A stretch of 64,000 nucleotides of DNA from Pleodorina starrii (Eukaryota > Chlorophyta > Chlorophyceae > Chlamydomonadales > Volvocaceae). Positions 23,954 through 36,000 of this stretch are shown here, one piece after another (position 1 is the stretch's first letter; every line of letters starts with the position of its first letter). A program made the position numbers and the translations under genes. The DNA lies in contig BRXU01000008.1 of assembly GCA_030267565.1 (NCBI GenBank), positions 1,178,001 through 1,242,000 on the forward strand. The letters are read 5' to 3'. Under the pieces are notes generated by a model. It had not been told where the DNA came from and made no database searches. It saw nothing but the letters and a program-made list of their open reading frames with translations.

Positions 23954-26900
23954 CAACCAAGTACTTGATCATCAAATAGCTAACAAACTACAGCGTGTTG
24001 CATGCCCAAATTGTTGACAAATGGCCGAGATTCATCGTTCCTTCGTTCTCCAGCAACCATCAACTTCCTTTACTTTTATACGAGCTACTACGTGCTACTA
24101 CTTGAAATAAGTTTCTGTGACTTAATTCCTGATGAGCGCCTTTTTGCCTCCTGCATTACGTATGACGGCAGTTATACGGACCTGGGTCGTAAAAAGCTTG
24201 TATATTTGCCTTTTACGCTTCTGTAATAGCTACTACAAGCGTCCTCGTCTTAACGGCGTTTGCAAGGTCCTCATCAACAAACATTCAAAAGCAGTTTTAC
24301 CTGTACGTCATCATCATCAGCATCATTGCCCCATTCGCCTGGGTAACAGGGTTTGCTTCTGGAGCAAGTAGTCATTGGATTTGCTGCTGCTTTTTGCGAC
24401 ATGGAGAAACCCTGGTGAAGTGATGGTTAGTCATCACCGTACCGGTTGGCCGACTGCCGGCCCGCTTCGGGCTGTAATCTGTAGTTAATTAACTACTGGA
24501 GGCGACCCAACAGGTCCGGACGACTATCCAATTCAGGATAGCCCTCTTGACTTAAAACGCAGAAGGTGATGCTTTTTGAAAAGCATTCTTTGAACGGCAG
24601 GCGCATGACTAATTACTTCAGGCAACAGAGAAGCGTTGAAATGTTCCTGTGATCGGCGTGGTGCCCGCAAGGCCCCCTCGCGGCGCCTTGCGGTGAGCTC
24701 GCGAACTGGGCCTTACCTTATGTTGTGCCCATTCAGGACGCACGTCTACGGCTTTATCCGTACGAGTTTAGTTACATGCCGGCGCCATCTATTGAAAGCG
24801 TCTGAAACAACACGTTTTAGGTTGTCGCAGAATGGCATCACCTCTGCCCCCAGCACACACGCACACACACACCCCTCAGCAGGTGCACAAGTCGGCACGT
24901 TTCAGGCCACCATGGCTGCCCAGGGGCCAAGGCTGCCCATACAGCACTCCCGGCCGGTGTCGGGGATGGCAAGCCGCAAGCGAGCGAACTGAGTAAGAGC
25001 CTCAAGTTTGCACCAATTCATTAATCAATTACAGAGGATACCAATTCATGAGGGTGCATGTCTGCGGTAGTGTGGGCGGTAGGGGTTAGAACCCCCTCAG
25101 CCCCCCACCCAGGCATGCGCAGCCGCAACATGAGTGATGTACTGATATCATTTATTTCAACTATCGTGGGTTCATGTGCGCTGTACTCCCCGGAGGTGCT
25201 CCCTGGCGCTGATACCCCCCCCCCGCCCCGGGGGCCGAATACCGAGAAAGCCCGTTGTTCAAGAACACAATCGCCAGTCACTGCATAAGCTGCATATGCC
25301 ACAGGTTCGCAGGGTCGCTAATTCTTTCCAGCCTGTCGAGCAAATGGACGCTGCTGGACGGATGCCGTTGACTGGACACTCAGCCAGGCACAGACGGTAC
25401 GGCACAGTACGACGGGCCGTGTGCGACTCTGACCGCAAGTAAGTTTTGTTTCAGCGGCCGAGTGGATTGGGGGGGCTGCGTCGGCACCGTACCGTATGTC
25501 GGGCAAGGCTGACTATCCGCGGACCGTGTGTGGAGATGTACGACTGTGTGTGGATAGGATATGTCGTACAACGCGCGTCATCGAATTTCGCGGAGCGTGC
25601 GCACGTGCTGGACGTACCCATATGCATGCAGCTGGCAGTACGACTTTAACTTCGCAGCTCCCGCGCCCTCTTTTCCCCTCGGGCCCCGCGGCTGGCAGGC
25701 ACATACCCTTGCACTGTCGCTCGCGGCGCCGCATGCCGCCGCGCGCGGCGCGACCGTGTTGGGGCGTGGGGGCCACCACCGCGCGGCGCTAATTGCAATG
25801 ACGGCAAGTGGCGGTGTGTTCATCGGTTGGGCGCGCCTGTGCGCCCACATACCGTGCGTACATGGACTGCTAGGGAAGGCCTCAGCAGTACACGTACGTC
25901 TTACCATGACTGCACGACTTCCTCCTTACACACCGCATCGCGCCCTTTCGGCGCTCCAATCCGAGCTGCCGGCGTCTGGCGGCCGCCAAGCCAGGCCCTG
26001 CCCCTGCCCCTGCCCCTGCCAGAGGAGCCAGGTCGCTAGGCCTCGAGACCTACCTCCCCGACCCCGCCTTCTCCTCGCAAACATCCAAAAAGGGCATCGA
26101 TCAACGCGACCTTGTGTCGATACGGTACCTTGCTATCTTCCACACCGACGCACCGCCGCCTGTCTACGGTACCCTCGGCTGCCGGCTGCCACCCTCCCCA
26201 CAAGCGGCGCGCCCCCGAGCCGAGCCGCGGTATGCAAGAAGCAAGCAATCCGTGCGTTGCGGGGCACTCAGACCAGCCAGCCAGCGCTGTCCCTGTCATC
26301 AGTGGGCGGTGGCGGCGGCAGCGGAGCAGCCTCCCTGCCTGCTCCCGCGTCCCGCCTTGAACATGAAGCAGGAGTGACGGGCGGGCCACTGCGCGCGCGT
26401 TAGTTGCCGCACTATCGGTATTCGACTGCGTTTCGCAACGGCTATTCGCCGCCGGACGATGCGCATCAGCAGCTCGTGAAACGTGCGGAGCAACGTCCGT
26501 TGAGACACAACTCCTGAGCGCTCCCCCCTGAGCGTATTCCGCACAACACCGTCCATGAGCGCCTGCCTTCCACACGCCCCTACGGCGTGCGTGCGACCGT
26601 GTACTCACGCTGTACTCACAACCTAAGAATACCAACAGGGCCGCATGTGTATAAGTTCACACCAAAAGGCACGCAAGCATGCGTGCTGGCCCCATGAGGC
26701 GGGGCCCATTCAAGCAGAAAAAAGCGGACCGGCAGCGGCCCTGTAAGGGGGGAGGAGGGGGGGCCCAAGAGCCACACAGACCCTTCCCCCGCTCCCCCCC
26801 TTCCCCCACCACCCCGGCTTTGATTGTGTCTCCTCCGCCCCATCGCTGCATTCTTCCTTCTTTATTTACCCCCCACCTTTCCTCGCTGCTCTTTTGCGAA

Positions 26901-27676
26901 CATGATTATTTTTATTGCCTAGGCCATTATTTACGACGTTCACGGGCTTCAGCCTATCCGTGGATTATTAGTTCCCCCCTTCCAACACACACACGGACCT
27001 CTTCCATCCCAGTCCTCCGTCCAAACGGCCCGATCCACCCAAATGCGTTCTCCACAACAACCGAAGTAGCTCTGGAGCCAAAATCATACTACACGCTCGG
27101 GAACCTCCTCCCCTCATGTCCACGGAGCCGAAGGCCCGCCCCGACACGGCACCTCGACACACGCACAGGCATGCGGGGCAGCGACGACGACTCGCCCCCC
27201 TCGGACACACACGCGACACACGCGGCCCCGCTGCGATGGTGCATCGACTCACAAGTGCGGTACTACTAGTAGCGAGCGCACACTGGGTTGCTGGCTCCCG
27301 TGCGTAGGTTAGCACACGTCAACCAACTAATCAACCAACCAACCAATCAACCAAACAGCAGCTGAATCCAACAGGGCCGGGCTCGGAGCGGTTTTGGGGG
27401 CCGCGGTTTTCGAGGCCGTATGGATGGATGGATAGATGCGGTAATGGTAATGCACCTGGGGGCGGGCGGCAGGGGGCAGGACCCACCCTGCTGACACCCC
27501 TGGCTTTGCTTGCCGGCAAGTTGCCGCAGCCATAGCCGTGGCCGTGGCCGCGCCGCCGGCGTTGCCGCCGGCCGCGCCACGCCACGCCACCACATCAACC
27601 GGTTGTGTGAGTCCATGCGTATGCCCAGGCGAAGTCCGTCATATTTCACACTCTTTCCGCCTTTTTTGTGTCCACA

Positions 27677-27720
27677 CACACACACACACATTGGCACACA
27701 TTGGCACACATTGGCACAAG
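27677..27720. repeat. CA microsatellite with short tandem unit
   Basis: A (CA)n run followed by three copies of cacattggca in the intergenic region. Confidence 0.8.
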
Positions 27721-28659
27721 TAGTAGGTGCAGATTAGCTGATCCCCCGAGGAGCCAAACGCTGCTGCTGGCCACCGTTAGGGGTCAGCATGGCTGCGCGG
27801 TCGCATGACAGAGCGGAGCAGAGAGTGCCCCCTTGCATGCGCCGCTATAAGGCAGCAATGGTTAGAAGGGTACAAACACACACACACACACAAACACCGC
27901 AAGGGGCGCCCGGCACATGCACATTGGCTGAGCAAAGACGAATGAAACCCAAACCTACTCGAGCAGCGGGCGGCCGGCACATATCAGGCTCGCCCGGCTG
28001 CTTGTGCTCACGACACTGCTGTGCAACAGACAAGACAAGACAAGGCAAGACAAGGCATGAAACTTAACTAAACGGGGTGAAACAGCGAGTGAGCATTTGG
28101 TGCCGTATGGCGCACTTGATTCCAGCGCGTCGCGAGGGAGCGAAGATAATATCCAAATAGCAAACCTGCCGCTGCGGCCTGCGCATGCCGCCGCCTTCCC
28201 AACGCGCTGCCGCCCCCGTCCCTCCATACTGCCTTCCCCGCCCACCCCACGCCAGGCTACCAACCCACGCCGTGGCGGCCTTTCGGGCCTCCCTCCCTCC
28301 CACAAGTTCCGCCCCCACGCCAACAAACGAATGTGCGCCCCACCCCCCCCCCACCCACCCACCTCCGGCAGCCCACCACCCGCCCGCCCGCCTCCGAGCC
28401 TCGACTGCCCGGACTGAGCTCCATGCATGCCCAGCCCAGCCGCGCAAGGCGCAACCCCATCCCAACACTGCCAGGCTAGAGGCTACCTCCTCCCCCCCTC
28501 CGGCTCCCCTTTCCCACGCATCCTCTTTGGGCGCCCAAACACGCTGCATCTGCTGCATCTGCTGCATCAGCATCATCATCATCATGAATATTATTACCGG
28601 CCGCAAATCATCACCACCACCACCCCCACGCACGGCAGGTAGGGGGACTTGCGTCCCCC

Positions 28660-28690
<31 letters not shown>

Positions 28691-28745
28691 ACCCAAAGTG
28701 CAACGTGCAACGACGACCATACATGTCATCGGGACATCCCTCCTT

Positions 28746-28826
28746 GTCCATGCATCCATCCATCCATGCATCCATTCATCCATGCATCCATCCATCCATG
28801 CATCCATCCATGCATCCATCCATGCA
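28746..28826. repeat. CATC/CATG tetranucleotide array
   Basis: Imperfect (CATC)n with regular catg variants, in the intergenic region; a similar pure (ATCC)n run lies at about 29850-29881. An in-frame Met/Asp/Trp repeat on the minus strand is an artefact of the unit. Confidence 0.85.
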
Positions 28827-30072
28827 CATGCTAAAACACGGCGCGTAGGCAAACCTCTGCGCCCGCAAATCTCCCCTCCGCCCCGCCCCGCCCAGCCCCG
28901 CCTGCAGCGACGAGTGACAACTGCTCACGAGGTGAGATACTTGGGCCCGAACCGAGCCGAACCGAACCGAACTGAACCGAAGCGAAGCGAGGCGGGCCGG
29001 GCCGGGCTGAGCTCGGGGCTCACCCCGCGTTTTGTGGAGGGCCCTGTCCAACCCCCGGCCCCTTAGCCCTCTACGCGCTGCCCTGCCCTGCACTGCACCG
29101 CCTGGCCCCTGGCCCCGACACCCTAGGCCCCCCTGGCGCCTTCTGCGATATGTGCAGCACACGGTAGATAACGTACAACAGTCCGTACATCAGATGATGT
29201 GACGGCGCGCGATCAAGCGGCGAGCGGCGGCGGGGGAAGGGTCGACGGCGCAGTCTGCTGACGCGTGATGCATAATAATAGTGTCCGCGTGCCTACTTGG
29301 GACCGCCGCATCCCGCCTGACCCTGACCCTGGCCCTGGCCTCAGGAGCGCGGCGCAAGGGCCTTGACTGCTGCGGTTCTTCTCTCTTCAACCCCTCCCCC
29401 CCCTTCGCTTCCCGGGTGCATCCCCTCCTCCTCTTGCCCGCCCCCGCCCCCCCTCCCCCCGGCCTATACGTGGATAACCCCCGCATGCAGTACCTCTGTC
29501 ATGACCCCCGCCTCCCCCGGTGAGCAGTTCTAGCGGTACTACCCCCCCCCCAGCGGGCCGCCCACCCGGAGAGAAACATCCGACGCCCCACCGACACCCC
29601 TCCCCACGTCATCAGCACCAGCGCTCCCAACCATCCCAACCCACCTCATAATAGCATTAGACGCGGACCCCATCGTCGCCTGCCGCGCAAAGTGAGAGCG
29701 CAAACGACACCCATCGACTGTGATTCATCCACCACTCACCACCCCCAACTCCCTTCACCCCCACCCCCACCCCCACCCGTGTTAATCACCCCCAACCCCC
29801 CACGAGGAAAGCAGCGACCACACGTGAGTGAACCATCACGCTCTGTCAGCAGTCCATCCATCCATCCATCCATCCATCCACACACCGACACCCACTTCGG
29901 TACTCTGCTCCCCGCGGCACAACACACATACTCACACACAACTGTGCACATGCACCTCGCACATGCACCTCCCACATTCCCTCCCTCTCTCTCTCACCCG
30001 CATGCATGACTCGCTGCGCGGCAATCACCTTCAGCACCACCACCACCACCACCTCTCAGCTCTCTCCTCCCC

Positions 30073-33000
30073 TCACGACACGACGCAGCAGCACGCGCCC
30101 ATGAGCCCCGCGGCCCGCTGCTGCTTGCGGTCCAGTGCCGCCACCACACCGCGCGCCTCCATGTCCCACAGCTCCCGGGCGACGGTCGCCATGTCGGGGC
30201 GCTGGGAGGGGTCCTGCGACCAGCACTGCTTGATGACGCGGCGCAGGGGGCCGGGGATGTCCTCGTGGATGGAGGGACGGAAGCCCTGGGAGACCTGCGG
30301 GCGGGCGGGTTTGGTGTTTGGTGTTTGTTCTTTTTGGTGTTTGGTGTTTGTTCTTTTTGAGTGGTGCAGTGGTGCAGTGGGGGAATGGGGGAATGGGGGA
30401 GGGGGTGGTGTGGGTTGGTGTCGTGGGGGTGAGTGAGGTACGTGTACGGTATAACGTGCAGGTATGTATGCGTGTGTGCGTGTGTGTGTATGTGTGTGTG
30501 TATGTATGTGTGCCAGGATTTGTTTGGCGCAGCTGGTGGCTGGGTGGCTGGGCGACTGGCAACAGCGTGAGTACGCGTGAGGGCAGCTGGAAGAGTCCAG
30601 GGAGGGGAGCGGAGGGGAAGGCGCATCCACACCCGCCCCCGCCCCCGGCCCTACCTGTCGTGCGTACTTTTCCATCTGGGTGGTGTTCTCCAGCGAGCAG
30701 GCGGTGATGAAGCGGTGAAACACCTCATACAGCAACACGGCGAAGGAGAAGCAGTCGCACTGCGAAGACACGCATGGAAGCGAGAGGCGGGCAGCGAAGA
30801 AAGGGAAACAATTAAAGATGAAACCGCAGCGAAGGGACGGAGGCAGCGAGGGCGAAGGGATGGCGGCGTCGGCGGCCGCGGCCGCGGCCGCGGCGCGACG
30901 GGGGAACGGGGACGAAAATGACATTATGGGTGGCGCAAAGAGCTGAACGAGTCGGGGCTGGGGGGCTGGGGGGCCGGGGAGGTGGAGGGCTGGGGGGCCT
31001 GTGATGCTTTGGGGGGCTAGGGGGCCAACCTGGTGCCAACATGATACCATACGTCGTATTTCGAGTTTTCCCTTGCCGTACCTTTTCGTCGTACTTTTGC
31101 CGTTGGTAGACCTCCGGCGCCATGTACATGTAGGTGCCCAGCCGGTCGCGCTTGTGGGACTCCAGCATGCGGGACAGCCCCGCCGCATCCTTGGCCTGAC
31201 GGAGGTGGGGGGAGGCCTGCGTGGCGGCGCTGACACGCTGCCGTACCGCGACAGAGGCCCTGCGGCGGGTCGGCGGGTGCGGATTCGGGGGGTCAGGGAG
31301 TGATAAGCTCCTTTATAGATTCGGGGGCCAGGGCGGTGGCTCGGGGGCGGGGGCGGGTCGGCGGGGGAGGAGGGGCCGTAAGGGGCCAGGGGTCGCTGAG
31401 GGAGGGGCCGAGGTGTGCGGGGTTGCCTCATGGGGCAGCAACAGGAGGTCACATGGGAACACGATCCGCGACACGATCTGAGAGCCGTGTCCTCCCTGCC
31501 GCCCTCCGCCCCGCCGCACACCCTCAGCCGCATACCGCATATGTCTTCTCATGTGGCTGTTCTCAACCGACCCGAGGGGGAGCGGGCATCGGCGCCCCTC
31601 ATCCCCACGCCACCCCACCCCGACACCACCCCTCTCAACCTCCCACCACCATCACCACCACCCCACACACACACACCACCACCACCACCAACACGCCCCC
31701 CTGGTGGAGTGGAGTTCACCACCACGCACACCCATACCCCAACCCCAACCCCCACACCACGCCCCCATTATAGAGTGGAGTTCGCACCACTTACTGGCTC
31801 GCCAAACGCTGCATGCTGGGGGACCAATGAAACGCCTGCGCATCCTCCACCTCCAGATCCGAGGAACCGATGCTGTGTGCCGTACGGTCGTTGCCGTACC
31901 ACACGGGAGACATGCCGTACCATCGGCCGTCCGCAGGTCGTGCGTCCGAGGTTGGGCGGCGTTGGGGCAGCACGGGGCGGGGGCCCGTCAGATGGCGGCA
32001 GCGGTGGGGGCAGTGGTGGCGGCAGGGCAGAGGACAGAGTCAGTTGGGTGCGAGGCAGGGGACGAAGGGCGGGCAGGGGCCACAACCCAACTGGCCGACC
32101 CCAGCCCAGCCCGGCCAGGCCAGGCCAGTCCAGGCCAAGCCCAGACAATGCCGCTGAGGAAACCCCTTCTGCGAATGCGCATTAGCATGCGGGGACCGTG
32201 TCTTGGCTGGGCATAGACAGGAGAAGCAGGAGAGCAGGGCAAGGCCTCCCTCCGCCCGCCTTGAACTCGCATCCCCTCCTCCGTTGTGGAGCCGCTAGTC
32301 AGGTCCATTCGTGTGCTGCCAGGGGCTGCCTGGGGCTGCCGACTCCACCCATGCCAAGCGCTGTCGGCCCGCTGGCCCGCTGGCCCGCTGCCGCTCCGAG
32401 TGTCTGGAGTCCATTGCAGCCGCCACAACCTCTGCCGCCACTCCGCGCCTCCCCTCTCCCCCCCCCCCACACCCAATCTACCACAGACGCCGCCCCTACG
32501 AGGACCGAATCCCGTTGCCCAGCATGCAGCGCTCTGGAGCCGCCCAGCGGCCCCCCTCCTCCGTCTTTTACGGCCTCCGGCCCACTGGCCCCCCGTGTAG
32601 TGGTGTGTGTTGGAACATGAAACGTGTGACTCGTTACGTCTCCGCGGACACCCCGCCCCCCTCTCCTTCCCCACCCGGCACCCCTCCCTGCAACCACTGC
32701 CGATGACGCCGTTGTTCTCAAGAAACAAACCCTTTCGGCGCCTCACTTGATCGATCGGCGCTTTACTTGGCTGCGCCTCGGATGCCTTGTCACCCTCCAC
32801 CCCATTGTTTGCGTGAGAAGATGAGCGTAAGCGAAAGCGAGGTTAGGACCCCCAACCCCCCTTATGCCCCAATCCCCTACGTCTCCGGCTTTTGCCACAC
32901 ACGCTCACATGCTGGATCGCCGATGGTGGGACAGCAGCGCCGCGAGGCCCAGGTCCCCCAGCTTGGCGATGCAGCGGTCGTACTGGGGCAACGACGCCAA

Positions 33001-36000
33001 GTCTGACAGTACGACACGTACGACAGGTACGAACGGTACACGGGGCATGCGGGTTCTGGTGTCGGGAGGGACATACCGTAGGAGGGGTAAGGAGGAGGGG
33101 CTCCCGCCCCAGGTCTCCCGCCCCAGCCCCCCGCCCCCGCCCCCGCCCATCCCTCACCCGGATGATGTCCGGATCCCCACAAATAACAACACACCGGTAC
33201 CACAGAACCCCACCCAGGGACTGCTCCATACGGGTACACACCCACATGGCCCTCCCCTGGAGTCCCTTGCCCCCGGTGCCGCCTTCCGTCGAGTCAGAAG
33301 ATTCTTCCCCTCTCCTCGCCTTTCAGCTGCTTGTGAGGCTGCGGATGCTGCTGCGTCGGCGAGGGCGGAGACGTCCCTGCCCCCGTCCCAGACGCCGCCT
33401 TGTTCTGTGGCTGCGTGTGCGGCTGGGGCGATGGCGGTTGTGGGTGTGGTGGTTGTGGTGGTTGCGGTGGCGGTTGCAGCAGCACATTATCCAGCTTGAT
33501 GTCGCGATGGAGCACCTTGGGCCGGCAGGTGTGCATGTACGACAACGCGCCCGCCACCTGAGCCATCCACCTCAGCGCGGTGGCGTTGCTGTACAGCTGC
33601 TGCTGGGGCCGCAGCATCTGCTGGTACACCGCGCCCTGTATACGGAAAAGTACGGCAAGTACGGGCGTTGCGGGCGGAGATGTATATATTGTAATTTGCT
33701 TGCATACGGTCTACAACATGCACGCCGGTGTGCGCCAAATAACGAACTAACCAACCAACCAGTAACCAACTCAACAACATCCGTTCCAAATCCTACCTTG
33801 AGCGTGCCGCCGCCTAGGAACTCCTCCACTATGTACACCCCGCGCAGCAGCGGTGGCGGCGGCGGCGGCGCCCGCTCCTCGTCGTCCTCATCGCCATCAC
33901 TGCCGCCGGCGAAAGGCCCTGCCCCCGCCCCTGCTCCCGCCCCCGCCGGCGAAGAAGCCAGCAGCTGCTGCCGAAGCGCCATTGAGCGGTGCCGCCGCGA
34001 CGGTGCCCGCCCGCCACCGCCGGCGGCGGCGGCGGCGGCTGCTCTCCAGCGCTTTTGCTGCTTGGGGGTCCCCCAGGATCGGCGGCTGAGCTCCATGAGC
34101 TTCTCCGCGTCCAGGGAGGGTGGTTTTTCCCCACCGCCGCCGCCGCCGCCTCCGCCGGGCGCCTCCGCCACGATGCCTAGACCGATGTACTTGACGATGT
34201 GGCTGGAAACGCGGACGCGGACGCGGTGTGAGGCGGGTAGGGGAGGGAAGGGTAGCGGAGGGTAGGGGAGTGGAGAGAAGACGCACGCCAAGGCGAAGGG
34301 TGGGGACAGAAGCGAAGATATAGGTCGAGCAGGCAAGCTGACTGGCGGGGGGAGGGTTGAGGAGGTGAGGAGGTGAGGAGGGGCAAGCCAACGGGGGCTA
34401 CGAGGAGCGAGCAAGGGGATGAAATCACTGTGAGGAGGAGGGAGGGAGGGAGCGGCAGGGGTGGAGGACAGGCGGCGGAACCCGGTGGAGCGAAGCGAGG
34501 TTCCCTTCGGGCTTCACGGGCTGGGAGGGCTGGTCCAGGAAGACGACGAGGCGGCGCAGTAGGAGGAGGGGGGGCAACTGGGGGCGAACTGGGCGGCGCA
34601 CGGCGGCGAAGGGCGCCGCTGACGGCCAGAGCCCTCCTCAGTCCCCACCGCACGCGCACACAGCCGCACTCCACGGGGCCCCCACCCCCGTTCCGTGCAT
34701 CCCACGGCCCCAGCCACAGCCTCGGCCGCCCTTCAGGCTGCAATACCACCCCGACTTTGCAAACCCTAAAACCCCAAAGTGCACCAGCGCAGGCCCATTC
34801 ACGGGCCGGCGTTGGCCGTGGTTAACGTTAACGTTACATTCGCTGATACATACATACACACGCAAGGTATCCGCTGAGCCGTATCATCCCTCGGTTCATT
34901 CGCTGCACCATCAAGTACGGCGCCTCAGTACGGCATGTATTCCGTACTCACAGCCCTGTACGACGTATATTTTGCCGTACAATGTCCGTATACTCACGGG
35001 TGGTTGAGTTTCCTCAGCAGCTGCGCCTCCTGGATGAACAGCTGCAAGTCCTCCGGGTCGCGACTGGTCAGCAGCATCTCGGGCTTGATGCGTTTCACGG
35101 CGACCTGACAACGTGTGTTGTGTTGTTTTGTGTCCGCATCCATCACCAGGGGATGTTTGTTTGTGTGTGGGGGGGTGTGGGGGTGTGAGGGTGTGGGGAG
35201 GATGACTCAGTTGCGGGCATCGTGGAAGAGCATGGGCGCGGGTACGGGCACGGTACGGCAGGACGCGCGGCACGCAGATTCCGTCCGGTACAGGTAGGGC
35301 CGGCTGGACCGGCCAGAGGGCCGAGGTGTGGTGTTGTGTTGTGCGGAGCAAGGATGTTGAAAAGCAGTGCACTTCCGGTCCCTAAGGCACACAGGGACTA
35401 AGGCCACACAGGGACTAAGGCCACACGGGGACTAAGGCCACACGGGGACTAAGGCCACACGGGGAGGAGAACAACATACGCGGTGTATGGGGCAGCAGGT
35501 GCATGAGGCGATGGGACCTTAGGCAGGTTGAGGCGCCCAAGTGGGGACTGTGGAGCCCCTGTGGCCCCCCGCTCGGGAGCGAGAGATGCCCCTGCCTGCA
35601 TCCCTAGCTGCTCGCTCGCCCACCCTCGCCCGCGGCCCCCCTCGCTCGCCCACCAGGAAGGGCTTCCCGCCGTCGGCCGGAGTGTACATGCACTTGTCCA
35701 CCCGCGCAAAGGAGCCGGCGCCGATCTCACCGACCACCTGCGGGGCGGCCGGCAGCACAGCACAGCACAGCACAGCACACGGTCGCAACCCATGTGTCGC
35801 AGCACAGCACGCAGAGGCTCCGGAACCTCGAGAGGGATGTGCCATAGGTATTGAGGGAGTGTTACACCAAACAGCGCGGCCCGGGAGGCAGGGGTCAGTC
35901 CAGGCCTGGCCCCGCTGCCGCGAGGGCGGGACAGTGCCGGCTGGCGGCGGCTGGCGGCACCCCACGAGTGGGAGGCGGCGGCGGCGGCTGGCGGCCCGGT

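Larger units (their letters stand above)
23954..30072. other. Gene-poor intergenic region with cyclase promoter
   Basis: About 6.1 kb between the start of the cyclase gene and the end of the kinase gene. The part next to the cyclase (23954-24640) is AT-richer than its surroundings and contains a palindrome around tagttaattaacta (near 24484) and a hairpin at gatgctttt/aaaagcat. No TATA box could be assigned. Frames near 25561-26403 (plus) are open for 280 codons but resemble nothing. A possible plus-strand exon reading GLYVDNPRMQYLCHDPRLP ends at a donor-like ccccg|gtgagc at 29520; it is too isolated to call. Microsatellites are listed separately. Confidence 0.5.
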
